Shown piece after piece: positions 17,785-27,360 of a stretch of DNA of 64,000 bases; positions within the stretch are counted from its first letter, which is position 1, and every line of letters begins with the position of its first letter. The position numbers were made by a program, and so were the translations under genes. The stretch comes from Thermoplasmatota archaeon (GTDB taxonomy: Archaea; Thermoplasmatota; Thermoplasmata; Thermoplasmatales; Thermoplasmataceae): positions 1 to 64,000 of the forward strand of contig JAMCUL010000019.1 of NCBI GenBank assembly GCA_023381355.1, written 5' to 3'. Under the pieces are notes generated by a model. That model made no database searches and was not told the DNA's origin. It worked only from the letters and a program-made list of their open reading frames with translations.

Positions 17785-20148
17785 ATGCAAATAAAGATGA
17801 GGATAATTGCAGCCTCATACCGTCTTGACGATATCCGGATTGAACTGTTTGGCAGGCTTGATGATGGGAGATCCGTGACGGTTTTATGTGGTGGCTTTGA
17901 CCCTTATTTCGATGTGATTGAACCATCTGAGGCAGAGATCAGGGGCATAAAGAATAACCAGGAATTCAAGAGGGTAGAAGACAAGAAATTATGGTATGAC
18001 GGGCAGGAGAGGAGTGTAAAGCGGATATACATAACACACCCGTACAAGGTTCCCGAGATAAGGAAGCTGTTTGTCTCGCGAATTGCTGCTGCAGATATTC
18101 CCTTCCATCACAGATTCATTTACGATCACGATCTGGGTTCCTGCATACAGGTTGATGGCAGGGAAATAGACAGGCCACAGTATTCAACAGATATTGTAAT
18201 GGAGACCACGTGGGACGGGATCAGGAATACTGAGGACTTCAATCCCCCTGTACGAATCCTGAGCTTTGATATTGAAAATGCCTTTCCTCCGGAAAATGGG
18301 GAGGAATATGGCAGGATCATCATAATAGGATATTCCATTTCAAACAGCAGGAATGGAGGTGTCGAAAAGGGATGCCTCACCGGAACTGAGGAGGAAGTAC
18401 TGCGGGGCTTCAATGCTCTTGTATACAGTTCTGACCCGGATATCCTCATCGGCTACAATATTGACGGGTATGATCTTCCTGTAATCGAATACAGGATGAC
18501 AAGATACAACATGACGCTTGATATAGGCAGGGACAGGAGCAGGGGAAGGAGGATCAACGGGCAGTTCTGGAGAACCAGGGGCCGGATTATCAGTGATGTC
18601 TGGTGGAATGTGAAGAAATACCTTCACCCCAAGCATGAAACCCTGAATTACGTTGCCCAGGAGCTGCTGGGGGAAGGCAAGGATGATGTTGACAGGCTGA
18701 GAATTGTTGAGGAATATGAAAAGAGGCCAGATGATGTTATAAATTACTGCATCAAGGATGCTGACCTGACAAGGCAGATCATGGAAAAGATGAGGGTTGT
18801 TGAAAGGAATATGTTCATGTCAACAGTAACAAAACTGCCACTGGAGGATACCACGAATGGAGGTACGAGCAATTACGTTGATTCACTTCTTATAAGACTG
18901 GCGGACAGGAGGGGTATTGCAGTTCCAATGACAGCATCGTCAAACCTGAAGGACAGGGCCATTGAGGGTGGGCATGTTGAATCAATTGGAGCAGGACTCT
19001 ATGATATGGTTGTTGTCCTTGACTTCAAGAGCATGTACCCCTCGATGATCATGAAGTATAATATCTGCTTCTCCACGCTGAGCCCACATGGCACAATTGT
19101 TTCACCTACCGGTGCGAGATTCCTTGACCCTTCCATCAAGAAGGGGATCATCCCCGAATTGCTAAAAAACCTCATGGACAGGAGGGACGAGGTCAAGAAA
19201 GCAATGAGAAATGCCTCGGGAGATCAGAAGACATACCTTGACGGAGTCCAGAATGCACTCAAGATATTGATGAATACATTTTACGGTGTGCTGGCGTCTG
19301 CTTTCTACAGATTCACAAATCCCGAGCTTGGGGCTTCAGTAACTGCCTTCGCCAGGGAAACAATCCTGAAACTTATTGATGACCTCAAGCATAACGGATA
19401 CAGGGTCATATACGGGGATACGGACAGTGTTTTCATAGAATCAGGGAAGACCAATGTGCATGATGCAATTGCACTTGGAAAATCCCTATCAGAGGATATT
19501 TCCAGGAGACTACAGGTAATAATCGAATTCGAGAAGATCATGGATCCATTCTTCTCCCATGGAGCAAAGAAGAGATATGTCGGTACAATCGTATACCCTG
19601 AGCAGGATAAGGGACAGATGCTGGTGAGGGGATATGAGGTCAGGAGGACTGATTCCTTTGATCTTCAGAGCGAGGCATTGCAGACAGTCTTCAACTACCT
19701 CATGGAGAAGGATATAGACGGGGCGAGAAAATATTCTGAGGATATTGTGAGGAGGCTCATCGACGGCGACAGGTCACTTGGAATAGAGAAACTTGTAATT
19801 TCTAGATCGGTGAAGGATGAGGATTCATATGCAAATGCGAACTCACTTGCCAATGTGAGGGCGGCAAGGAAACTGCAGGAAAGAGGTGAAAGGTTCATAC
19901 CGGGAATGAAGGTGTCATGGATTGTTACAGACAGTTCAGTGACCCCACAGGAGGTGGAACCTTACATTGATGGCGAGAAATTCGGGTTCGAACCTGACTG
20001 GAACTACTATGCGAGGAGGGTTGAGGAGACGGTTAACAGGGTTCTTGAAAGCCTTGGTACTCCGCTCAATCTAACATCAGCAAAAAGGACACAGAAAAAG
20101 AAGTCGGGTTCCGGCAATGGAAGCAGTACACTTGACAGTTACTTCTGA
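17785..20148 (+). CDS. polB: Family B DNA polymerase
   Basis: A 787-residue replicative-type DNA polymerase. The 3'-5' exonuclease motif I is SFDIEN (residues 160-165); polymerase motif A is DFKSMYPSM (413-421), motif B contains KILMNTFYGVL, and motif C is YGDTDS (543-548). The C-terminus ends in a basic tail plus TLDSYF, which resembles a PCNA-interacting (PIP) box. All catalytic aspartates seen are conserved, so proofreading and synthesis should both work. The ATG at 17785 follows a TATA-like ATGTATTTTAATCC by about 25 bases. The next gene begins nine bases after the stop, in the same frame. Confidence 0.95.
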   Translation: MQIKMRIIAASYRLDDIRIELFGRLDDGRSVTVLCGGFDPYFDVIEPSEAEIRGIKNNQEFKRVEDKKLWYDGQERSVKRIYITHPYKVPEIRKLFVSRIAAADIPFHHRFIYDHDLGSCIQVDGREIDRPQYSTDIVMETTWDGIRNTEDFNPPVRILSFDIENAFPPENGEEYGRIIIIGYSISNSRNGGVEKGCLTGTEEEVLRGFNALVYSSDPDILIGYNIDGYDLPVIEYRMTRYNMTLDIGRDRSRGRRINGQFWRTRGRIISDVWWNVKKYLHPKHETLNYVAQELLGEGKDDVDRLRIVEEYEKRPDDVINYCIKDADLTRQIMEKMRVVERNMFMSTVTKLPLEDTTNGGTSNYVDSLLIRLADRRGIAVPMTASSNLKDRAIEGGHVESIGAGLYDMVVVLDFKSMYPSMIMKYNICFSTLSPHGTIVSPTGARFLDPSIKKGIIPELLKNLMDRRDEVKKAMRNASGDQKTYLDGVQNALKILMNTFYGVLASAFYRFTNPELGASVTAFARETILKLIDDLKHNGYRVIYGDTDSVFIESGKTNVHDAIALGKSLSEDISRRLQVIIEFEKIMDPFFSHGAKKRYVGTIVYPEQDKGQMLVRGYEVRRTDSFDLQSEALQTVFNYLMEKDIDGARKYSEDIVRRLIDGDRSLGIEKLVISRSVKDEDSYANANSLANVRAARKLQERGERFIPGMKVSWIVTDSSVTPQEVEPYIDGEKFGFEPDWNYYARRVEETVNRVLESLGTPLNLTSAKRTQKKKSGSGNGSSTLDSYF

Positions 20149-20157
20149 GGTGGTAAT

Positions 20158-21312
20158 ATTTACGATTTTATAGTAAACGGAGCAGGTCCGGCAGGTTCAT
20201 TTGCCGCATATAACCTGAGCATGAAGGGATTCAGGGTGCTCCAGCTGGAGGAGCATCCGTCAGTTGGAAAGCCAGTCGAATGCACAGGACTTGTTTCCAG
20301 AAGGGTTATAGAGATGAGCAGAACATCATCTGTGGTAAACATGGTTCACGGGGCTCACATATACTTTCCCGATGATGATAGCATACACATCAGGAAGGAT
20401 GAAGAAACATATGTCCTGGAACGTGACAGATTTGACCAGGATGTCTCAGGTCTCGCAACCGGTGCAGGAACAGATCTCAGGCTGAGTAGCACTGTCAGGA
20501 ATGTTGAATCAGGTGATGAGGGTGTCAGGGTCACATTCAGGGAAGATGGTGATTTAAGGGAGGAGAGTGCTATGGCGGTGATTGGTGCTGACGGAGCAAA
20601 CAGCATCACACGCAAGATACTGTTTCAAGGAATGAAGATCGCCAGAGTGATTTCAGCATACCAGATTGATTGTGCAGTTAAGATGGATGACCAGGATTCC
20701 GTGAATGTATACCTTGGCTCAAAATATTCGAAAGGATTCTTCGGTTGGGCAGCCCCTGCAGATGATCTTTCAAGGATCGGCACAGCAGGTTTCGGGATGT
20801 CAAGAGAAAAATTCATCAGCATTTACTCGAAGTTTGGGAATCCGTCCAAAATAACCATTACAGGCGGTCCGATACCGATAAGTACACTCGAAAGAACATA
20901 CGGAAACAGGGTCCTCCTTGCGGGAGACGCTGGTGGAATAGTCAAGCCACTGAGTGGTGGTGGAATATATACAGGAATGCTCTCAGGCCAGAAGGCAGCA
21001 GAAACACTTGTTTCAGCATATGAGAACCAGGATTTCACTCCGGCCTTCCTGAGGAGGTATGAGAAGATGTGGAAGGATGAGATAGGAAAGGAACTTTCCA
21101 GGGATCTGAGAATACAGAAAATGTTTGCCAGGATCAGCGATGCTTCGTTCAATGAAATGGGAAGGAAACTGAGCAGCCCGGGAATCATGAAGCTGATAAA
21201 CGATCTTGGAGACATAGATTATCCATCATCAGTGGTCTTCAGGGTACTGATGAAGAGCCCATCGATTGTAAGGCATGTGCTTTTTCCTGTGAGGGATGGT
21301 ATTGGAAAATGA
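20158..21312 (+). CDS. Geranylgeranyl reductase family flavoprotein, apparent ATT start
   Basis: A 384-residue FAD enzyme if started at ATT 20158. The listed ORF begins at 20221, but in-frame sequence before it encodes the essential FAD-binding fold FIVNGAGPAGSFAAY (GxGxxG at 8-13), so the gene must start earlier. Between the polB stop (20146-20148) and this fold there is no ATG, GTG or TTG in frame; GAGGTGG followed by ATT is the best initiation site. Family members saturate geranylgeranyl chains of archaeal phospholipids. Other motifs: CTGLVS, GDAGGIVKPLSGGGI. Placement directly behind polB suggests co-transcription. The alternative is readthrough from polB, which is in the same frame. Confidence 0.88.
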   Translation: MYDFIVNGAGPAGSFAAYNLSMKGFRVLQLEEHPSVGKPVECTGLVSRRVIEMSRTSSVVNMVHGAHIYFPDDDSIHIRKDEETYVLERDRFDQDVSGLATGAGTDLRLSSTVRNVESGDEGVRVTFREDGDLREESAMAVIGADGANSITRKILFQGMKIARVISAYQIDCAVKMDDQDSVNVYLGSKYSKGFFGWAAPADDLSRIGTAGFGMSREKFISIYSKFGNPSKITITGGPIPISTLERTYGNRVLLAGDAGGIVKPLSGGGIYTGMLSGQKAAETLVSAYENQDFTPAFLRRYEKMWKDEIGKELSRDLRIQKMFARISDASFNEMGRKLSSPGIMKLINDLGDIDYPSSVVFRVLMKSPSIVRHVLFPVRDGIGK

Positions 21313-22192
21313 CATAAAGTACTCGTTTCTGATAATAGTATCAACACTCTCATGGGGCGTTACGTTCCCCCTCATAAAGATCTCCCTGGAATATATGTCT
21401 CCAGTGATTTTTCTTTCAGTGAGATTCGGGATTTCAGCGCTAATAATGATTCCCTTCATCCCCAGGCCCCTGAATCTTTCAGGACTGCGGGAGGGCATGA
21501 TTGCAGGATTCTTCCTGTTCATGGGTTATTATTTCCAGACGGTGGGGCTCTACTATACTACGCCTGCAATATCAGGCCTTATCACAGGGCTTTATGTTGT
21601 GCTTGTTCCCATAATTTCCTTTGTCTTCCTCAAAGTGAGGGTTGCAAGGTCTGACTGGCTTGCAGTTCTAATTGCAGTGGCAGGACTTGTCATAATTACA
21701 GGTGGCCAGTTATCAAATGCCTCGGTGCAGTTTGGAGATATCCTGACGCTCATATGCGCAGTTGGATATGCACTCCAGATGATCTATGTTGCAAGGCACA
21801 GCCATGTTGAGACTGTGAAGTTCACGTTCTTCCAGATGCTTGCCGTCTTTCTGTTTTCAACATTGCTGATACCATCATTCGGGATATACGCAAACCTCAC
21901 CATTCCAATCGTCCTGTTCAGCGTCCTCTTCACAGCGGTGTTTGCCGGGGTTATTGCATACTTCCTTGTCAACAGGGCCCTCGTTTTCGTAAAACCGGAA
22001 AAAGCCGGGATAATAATGGTATCTGAGCCCATATTTGCAGCCCTCTTTTCGGTGATAATAACTGGAGTCCCACTGAGCTACTACACCATAGCGGGTGGAT
22101 CGTTGATGGTTATTGCCATGTTCTGGACAGTCTATGATCAGTATGCAAAGAAGAAAAGGGCAATCAGTTATTCCTCACATGATGATTTATGA
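21296..22192 (+). CDS. EamA/DMT family transporter
   Basis: A 298-residue membrane protein with ten hydrophobic segments arranged as two EamA repeats (about residues 5-140 and 150-285), each ending in the typical AxxxGV(I)xxY pattern. The N-terminal LSWGVTFPLIK is the usual drug/metabolite transporter signature. Substrate unknown; metabolites or amino acids are usual. The ATG lies inside the end of the reductase gene (17-base overlap) behind GAGGG, so it is translationally coupled. Its 3' end overlaps the convergent tRNA-guanine transglycosylase gene by 29 bases. Confidence 0.85.
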   Translation: MVLENDIKYSFLIIVSTLSWGVTFPLIKISLEYMSPVIFLSVRFGISALIMIPFIPRPLNLSGLREGMIAGFFLFMGYYFQTVGLYYTTPAISGLITGLYVVLVPIISFVFLKVRVARSDWLAVLIAVAGLVIITGGQLSNASVQFGDILTLICAVGYALQMIYVARHSHVETVKFTFFQMLAVFLFSTLLIPSFGIYANLTIPIVLFSVLFTAVFAGVIAYFLVNRALVFVKPEKAGIIMVSEPIFAALFSVIITGVPLSYYTIAGGSLMVIAMFWTVYDQYAKKKRAISYSSHDDL

Positions 22193-24014
22193 CAACAGCA
22201 GTACCTTTCCTGTATTCCGACATCTCCCTCCCTGATGCGAGAGCCCTTCCCACTGCCACAAGATTATCCCCCTGATCTACAACAAGGACATCATTATAGG
22301 GTATGATATCCGGGTCGCATTCTACGATAAACTGGAAGAATACGGATTTTCCGACTGAATTGAACGTGGCGCTTTCTTCTGTGACCCTGACCCTGTTCCT
22401 TATCCCACCATGCAGTCTCCTGATGATCTCGCCCCCGGTCATTGTGAGTGCAAGATATCCATCATGAGCCCTCATGGTTGCAATTATCCCTTCACCATTC
22501 CTCACTGTTCTTATCCTTCCGGTGTTCCTCGATATATCAATTATGACACCGTCCGGGAACAGCGCTTTCCCAGAACCACGGCCAAACTGTACATCAGCCA
22601 GGAAACGGATCTTTTCCAGCGGGAAATATCTTGACCTAGCTGATTCCTCATCCACCTCAAATTCATCCCCATGATAGGATCCCGGGATTCTTTCCGAGAC
22701 TATTGACTGTTGCACCGGATAGGATTCATCCATCTCTGCAGGTACCATGATTTCTCCAAGGGGAAACATGAAATTGCGGTCTGAATGCTCATATATCCGC
22801 CTGATGAATTTCTGGTCCAAACCAGCAGGAAGGCAGTATCTTGGGTGAATCTTCACATAATTGCCTCCCGATTCCCTTATCTTCTCGATACGCCTGCCAT
22901 ACGGGGAGAGGGACGAAAGGCTGTCGAAGTAAAAGAACGGGGATTTCCTGTACAGTTCGGTATATTTCTCAATGACATGGGAATAGTCCATTATCCTGCG
23001 AAACGCATTCATCAGGGATGGGTGGGAACGTGCCTTCCCCTCCACATACTGCCACAGGGTCTGTTCCCTGATCCTTTCCCTGATCTCTCCCAGTTCCATG
23101 TATATTGCAAACAGGTTATGCTCTGCAAGAGCCTTCTTCCTCTCTTCATCCTTGAGAGATTTCAGCTCAGTGGCAGTAAACCTGTCATGAAGTGGGGACC
23201 ATATGGGAATTTCCACAATTTCTTTGAGGTCCCTCGTGCCTTCCGGAAAAAGGAGCCTGTCATCCTTTGCATATTTAACATAGGAAGCTGAATCAAACAT
23301 ATCCACCCCGAGAAGGACTGCCATGCCCATGAACATTGGGTGCCCTCCTCCAAAAAGATGAACAGGCCTCGCAAAATCTGAATTTATCTTGGAAGTTAAT
23401 ATTATGTCTACAAGCTCACTGTACCTGTACTGCTCAAGTAGCGGAACAACTCCGCCTATTGGGAGATAGGATGCCTGAGAGCGTGACATCAGTATGGCAC
23501 TCTCCCTTCTCAAATCAGGATATATTGACCCCTGTATCGGCCCGGCGATATTGGCAGATTCAGCGATCCCTGATACCTCATCCATCCTCCTCCTTGTTTC
23601 GTATACTGCATTTGAGGCTTCTTCGAAGGTGTGATCCGGAGTTGTAAAAATATCCAGGATCGTGGAAATATCACTGCCTATGTCCACCTGAAACTTCACG
23701 GTGTCGGTATTCTGGAATTCCACATCTCCATATACGTAGCTCTGGAATGTCCCGGAATCGGTCATTATGGGCCCATCAAAGCCAACAACCGAATGCAGTC
23801 CGTCTCTGAGAACCTTTTCCTTCAGTTCAGGTGTCCGCCTAATTATATAACTGTTCGTTATCAGGCACTGCATCCCCATCTTCTTCATGGTTTCCATAGG
23901 AAGCGTCCGGATGTTCGGGTTTATCACAGGCATTATGTTTGGAGTGTCGATCCTTCCGTGCGGGGTATTGAATCTCCCTATCCTGGCCAGCCCTTCCCTG
24001 TGAAGGAGTTCCAT
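22164..24014 (-). CDS. tgtA: Archaeosine tRNA-guanine transglycosylase (ArcTGT)
   Basis: A protein of 616 residues from the ATG at 24014, typical for archaeal TGT. The N-terminal barrel contains TPNIMPVINPN, the nucleophile-region DSGTFQSY and PIGGVVPLLEQYRY; the C-terminal third includes linker domains and a PUA domain (EGIIATMRAHDGYLALT...). It inserts preQ0 at position 15 of tRNA D-loops on the way to archaeosine. A GTG at 24044 abutting the ABCE1 stop is an alternative start, but GGTGAGG precedes the ATG at good spacing. Third gene of a 25830-26255, ABCE1, TGT operon. Confidence 0.93.
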   Translation of the reverse strand: MELLHREGLARIGRFNTPHGRIDTPNIMPVINPNIRTLPMETMKKMGMQCLITNSYIIRRTPELKEKVLRDGLHSVVGFDGPIMTDSGTFQSYVYGDVEFQNTDTVKFQVDIGSDISTILDIFTTPDHTFEEASNAVYETRRRMDEVSGIAESANIAGPIQGSIYPDLRRESAILMSRSQASYLPIGGVVPLLEQYRYSELVDIILTSKINSDFARPVHLFGGGHPMFMGMAVLLGVDMFDSASYVKYAKDDRLLFPEGTRDLKEIVEIPIWSPLHDRFTATELKSLKDEERKKALAEHNLFAIYMELGEIRERIREQTLWQYVEGKARSHPSLMNAFRRIMDYSHVIEKYTELYRKSPFFYFDSLSSLSPYGRRIEKIRESGGNYVKIHPRYCLPAGLDQKFIRRIYEHSDRNFMFPLGEIMVPAEMDESYPVQQSIVSERIPGSYHGDEFEVDEESARSRYFPLEKIRFLADVQFGRGSGKALFPDGVIIDISRNTGRIRTVRNGEGIIATMRAHDGYLALTMTGGEIIRRLHGGIRNRVRVTEESATFNSVGKSVFFQFIVECDPDIIPYNDVLVVDQGDNLVAVGRALASGREMSEYRKGTAVVINHHVRNN

Positions 24015-24044
24015 TGTTATTTTTTCCTCACCCAGAATGCTCAC

Positions 24045-25820
24045 CTAGTCCGAATAGTAGTATTCTCCCCTGCCTATCTGCTCTCTGTCCATGCTGCTTC
24101 CCGGCTTGTTGATTCTTGGCCTGCCTGTGTTATGATCTCTCCTGAAAGTGACTCCAGCTTCCTTCAGGAACAGGTTCATCCCTTCACGCATTGTCATCGG
24201 TCCGTAGGCGGTCCCTTCCTTGCCGGGTTCACCAAGAAATACCATGAGGAAGTCTGAAATTATGTCGATGAAGTATATGTCGTGATCCACGATCATCGCT
24301 GTCTTCTTGCGGTTTTCCATTGTCCTTCTAATTATCTTTCCCACTTCCATCCTCGTGGAACTATCAAGATTTGCAGAAGGCTCATCCATCAGGTAAAGGT
24401 CAGCATCCGTTGCAAGAGTTATTGCTATTGAGAGCCTCTGAAGTTCTCCGCCTGACAGGCTCTGCACATCTTTCTCCATCAGAGGGTCAATGTCAAGTGG
24501 CCTGAATATCTCATTTTTCACAAAGATATCGCTCATGTTTTCCTTCAGTGACCTGAAGAGTAAGTCCTCGCACGTGCCGTCGAAATCGGTTGAAATATAC
24601 TGTGGCTTGTATGCAATCCTTACTTTCGGATCAACGAAGCCGGAATCCTCCTTCATTACTCCCGCAAGGATTTTGGTGAATGACGATTTTCCCAGGGCAT
24701 TCCTGCCAAGAACACCGGTCACCGAACCGATTTCAAGGTTACCCTTGGGTGCCTTAAGAGTGAAATCACCAAGCTTCTTCGTGATGTCCTGCCACTGCAC
24801 GAGATCTGGAGTCACTGTCCTCCTGCTTGCACCCTTCTGCTCAAATTTTATCCTTTCCTTCCTGATCCTCACATTTTCTTCCTTAAGATATCCTTCCAGA
24901 AACTGGTTTATGGCCTTGTTTGGGGATTTCTGCTGTACGATGACGCCGTATACCCCGGGAGAGCCATATACCAGGTGTATCTGGTCTGATATCCAGTCAA
25001 GTATTGCGAGATCGTGCTCCACAACAAATACGGTTTTCCCGCGGTCCGCATTTTCCCTGAGTATTCTTGCAACCCTCAGTCTTTCCGATATATCGAGATA
25101 TGAGGATACCTCATCGATCAGGAGTATATCGCCATCCTTCAGAAGTGCTGCTGCAACTGCAAGCTTCTGAAGCTCGCCGCCAGAGGCACTCCTTACATCT
25201 TTCTCGAGAGAATTTTCCATGGCAAGATCCCTGACAACACTGTCCAGATTGCCATTAAGGTCAGATTTGACAAGCAGTTCCCTTATTGTACCCTTTGCCA
25301 CCTTTGGTATCTGATCCACAAACTGGCTCTTCAGGACGACCATCTTTTTCCCATCATAAACATCCCTGAAATAATCCCCAAGTATGCTGTTCGAATATTT
25401 CTCAATTACCTGTTCCCTGCTGCCTTCCCTGTCGAATTTCCCGAAGTTTGGCACCACGATTCCGCTCAGAATGTTCATTGTTGTGGTCTTTCCCATTCCG
25501 TTCGGTCCCAGTATGGCTGTTATCCCGCGTCCGGGGACAGGAATTGAATACAGCCTGAATCCATTTTCACTGTACTGGTGCACATTATCCTTATTCAGCT
25601 CGTCAGGTACAGTGACAATTTTAATTGCTCCAAAGGGACATCTATTCACGCAAATCCCACAGCCTATGCATAGATTTTCCGTTATGAGCGGATAAATATC
25701 CTCTCCCTGGTTGAATTCTATTGTTGGCGTCCCTGAACGAACCGGAGGGCAGTATGCCTGACACTCATGATTGCATTTCTTTGGATGGCACTTCTCCTTA
25801 TCCAGAACAGCAATATGCAT
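24045..25820 (-). CDS. Ribosome recycling ATPase ABCE1 (Rli1)
   Basis: A 591-residue ABCE1. Two [4Fe-4S] clusters are encoded at the N-terminus (C-x4-C-x3-C-x3-CPP and CIGCGICVNRCPFGAI); two ABC domains follow with Walker A GPNGMGKTT and GRNALGKSS, and signature motifs ASGGELQKL and LSGGELQRL. The second Walker A has A in place of the more usual second glycine-type residue but keeps GKS. ABCE1 splits terminated ribosomes with aRF1. Normal length, all iron-sulfur cysteines visible. It starts nine bases after the upstream small gene and is followed directly by TGT. Confidence 0.96.
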   Translation of the reverse strand: MHIAVLDKEKCHPKKCNHECQAYCPPVRSGTPTIEFNQGEDIYPLITENLCIGCGICVNRCPFGAIKIVTVPDELNKDNVHQYSENGFRLYSIPVPGRGITAILGPNGMGKTTTMNILSGIVVPNFGKFDREGSREQVIEKYSNSILGDYFRDVYDGKKMVVLKSQFVDQIPKVAKGTIRELLVKSDLNGNLDSVVRDLAMENSLEKDVRSASGGELQKLAVAAALLKDGDILLIDEVSSYLDISERLRVARILRENADRGKTVFVVEHDLAILDWISDQIHLVYGSPGVYGVIVQQKSPNKAINQFLEGYLKEENVRIRKERIKFEQKGASRRTVTPDLVQWQDITKKLGDFTLKAPKGNLEIGSVTGVLGRNALGKSSFTKILAGVMKEDSGFVDPKVRIAYKPQYISTDFDGTCEDLLFRSLKENMSDIFVKNEIFRPLDIDPLMEKDVQSLSGGELQRLSIAITLATDADLYLMDEPSANLDSSTRMEVGKIIRRTMENRKKTAMIVDHDIYFIDIISDFLMVFLGEPGKEGTAYGPMTMREGMNLFLKEAGVTFRRDHNTGRPRINKPGSSMDREQIGRGEYYYSD

Positions 25821-25829
25821 AAGACCAAC

Positions 25830-26255
25830 TCAGTTGAGGGACCAGTATTCGTCCGGTATCTCTTCATACACGGAAAAATCCTGATCCTCGCCCATATCCA
25901 TATAATTGGACTTCATCTGGGCAAGTGACATTATTTTTGATATGTTGAGAATCCAGTAATGGATCCTCCATTCCCTTCCATCGAAGAGAGTTGTTTCTTC
26001 CCTCTCTGTCCTGAGGACGCCAATGTCCTCCATTGTGTAAAATGCATCCCTGTCCTCAGGCTCAAGCATGTTGTCTATAACCCTGTCACTATATCCAAAA
26101 AAATTTATAAGATGCTCAGCGGCTGCCATGGATTCCTCGTATACCATCCTCTTGTTCTGTAAACTTAAACCTCTGCTGATAGCCTGCGACAGCTCATCTA
26201 TCTTAGTATAATTTCTGACCTGTTTACCCTTAATTTCACTACTATCGTCTGACAT
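25830..26255 (-). CDS. Conserved small acidic protein upstream of ABCE1, function unknown
   Basis: I do not recognise this 141-residue protein with certainty; it resembles uncharacterised Thermoplasmata-specific DUF proteins. It is soluble, acidic and mainly helical, with a winged-helix-like middle: helices around 20-75, then a segment with MEDIGVLRTEREE and a strand pair WRIHYWIL, which looks like a wing. The C-terminus ends in an acidic EEIPDEYWSLN. It is the first gene of the ABCE1-TGT operon and is separated from ABCE1 by nine bases, so a role in translation or ribosome recycling is conceivable. That link is from context only. Confidence 0.7.
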   Translation of the reverse strand: MSDDSSEIKGKQVRNYTKIDELSQAISRGLSLQNKRMVYEESMAAAEHLINFFGYSDRVIDNMLEPEDRDAFYTMEDIGVLRTEREETTLFDGREWRIHYWILNISKIMSLAQMKSNYMDMGEDQDFSVYEEIPDEYWSLN

Positions 26256-26340
26256 ATGAACACTCTATGATCGGCAGATATAACATATTACAATTGACCT
26301 ATTAACGTTATTGATTTATATACTCGTAATATTCAGTTAT

Positions 26341-27360
26341 ATGGATTCCACACCATCTTTTTTTTATCCACAGCACCTTAATTCAGGTGGCAAACTCTCG
26401 ATTATGTCCTATTATGAATCGGACAGTAATGACCTGAGTTCAGTCCAGATCAAAGGCAGGTCATACAGGAGAGTCAGTGAAGAATTATCGACCAGCGAGA
26501 TCAGGGATATTCTCCGGGCAGATGGACTTGAGGATTATGCCGGTTTCATGACGAATGGCATGGTAATGCAGCTTGGTGACGGGCATGCCGGAAGGTCCGC
26601 CATCATGGCAATAGTAAATGCCACGCCTGATTCATTCTTCTCTGATTCCCGCCTCTCTGGGCACGTTCCTGAAAAGATCATTGAATCCGGGGCAGATATT
26701 ATAGATATTGGGGGAGAAAGTACCAGGCCGGGATCAAGGGAAATAACCGGTGAAATAGAGATCGAAAGGCTCCAGGACATACTCCCTGCATTGAGGTCTC
26801 AATTCAATGGACCCATATCTCTCGATACAAGACATATCCGGGTTGTTGAGAAATTTTCCTCACTCATAGACATGGTTAATGATGTTTCCGGGCTGATGGA
26901 CAGGGACCTTGCCTGTACTGCCTTCGAAAACGGGTTGAAATATGTCCTGATGCACATAAATGGTGAGGTGAATAATATGACCGCCAGGGAAAACTATTCA
27001 GATCTTCCCGGAGAAATGGCTGAATTCTATTTCAAAAATCTAAGGATTCTTATGAATATGGGAATGAAGCCTGAAAATATCATCATCGATCCGGGACTGG
27101 GCTTTTCAAAGAACTTTGAGCATGACTATTATCTTGTGAGGAATACCAACGTATTCACCCTTGGTTTCACCAGGCTTGTAGGTCATTCTAGAAAGAGGTT
27201 TCTCGGGGCAAAAACGGGGTCAGGAATCAAGGACAGACTTCCGGAGACACTCGCTGCAAGCTTATATCTGGAAAGGAAAGGAATTGAGATATTGAGGGTG
27301 CACGATCCAGGTGAGAATATCAGATTTCTTGAACAATTTCGTTTTCTTTCTCAGCAGTAA
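26341..27360 (+). CDS. folP: Dihydropteroate synthase FolP with N-terminal extension
   Basis: A TIM-barrel pterin enzyme with all main DHPS motifs: VNATPDSFFSD, DIGGESTRPGS, a SLDTRH strand, NDVSG, IIDPGLGFSKN and GHSRKRF. It joins pterin pyrophosphate to p-aminobenzoate (or, in archaea, a related arylamine). About 90 residues before the barrel are extra relative to bacterial FolP. The listed ORF starts at 26311, but that codon lies inside the TATA element (TTTATATACT), so the ATG at 26341 is preferred; 26404 is a further option. Its 3' end overlaps the convergent fur-like gene by 41 bases. Confidence 0.88.
   Translation: MDSTPSFFYPQHLNSGGKLSIMSYYESDSNDLSSVQIKGRSYRRVSEELSTSEIRDILRADGLEDYAGFMTNGMVMQLGDGHAGRSAIMAIVNATPDSFFSDSRLSGHVPEKIIESGADIIDIGGESTRPGSREITGEIEIERLQDILPALRSQFNGPISLDTRHIRVVEKFSSLIDMVNDVSGLMDRDLACTAFENGLKYVLMHINGEVNNMTARENYSDLPGEMAEFYFKNLRILMNMGMKPENIIIDPGLGFSKNFEHDYYLVRNTNVFTLGFTRLVGHSRKRFLGAKTGSGIKDRLPETLAASLYLERKGIEILRVHDPGENIRFLEQFRFLSQQ

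Noticed and set aside
22785-24257. Long plus-strand ORFs opposite TGT and ABCE1 (168 and 208 residues)
   Set aside because: Their residues are antisense shadows of strongly conserved genes; composition is not protein-like.
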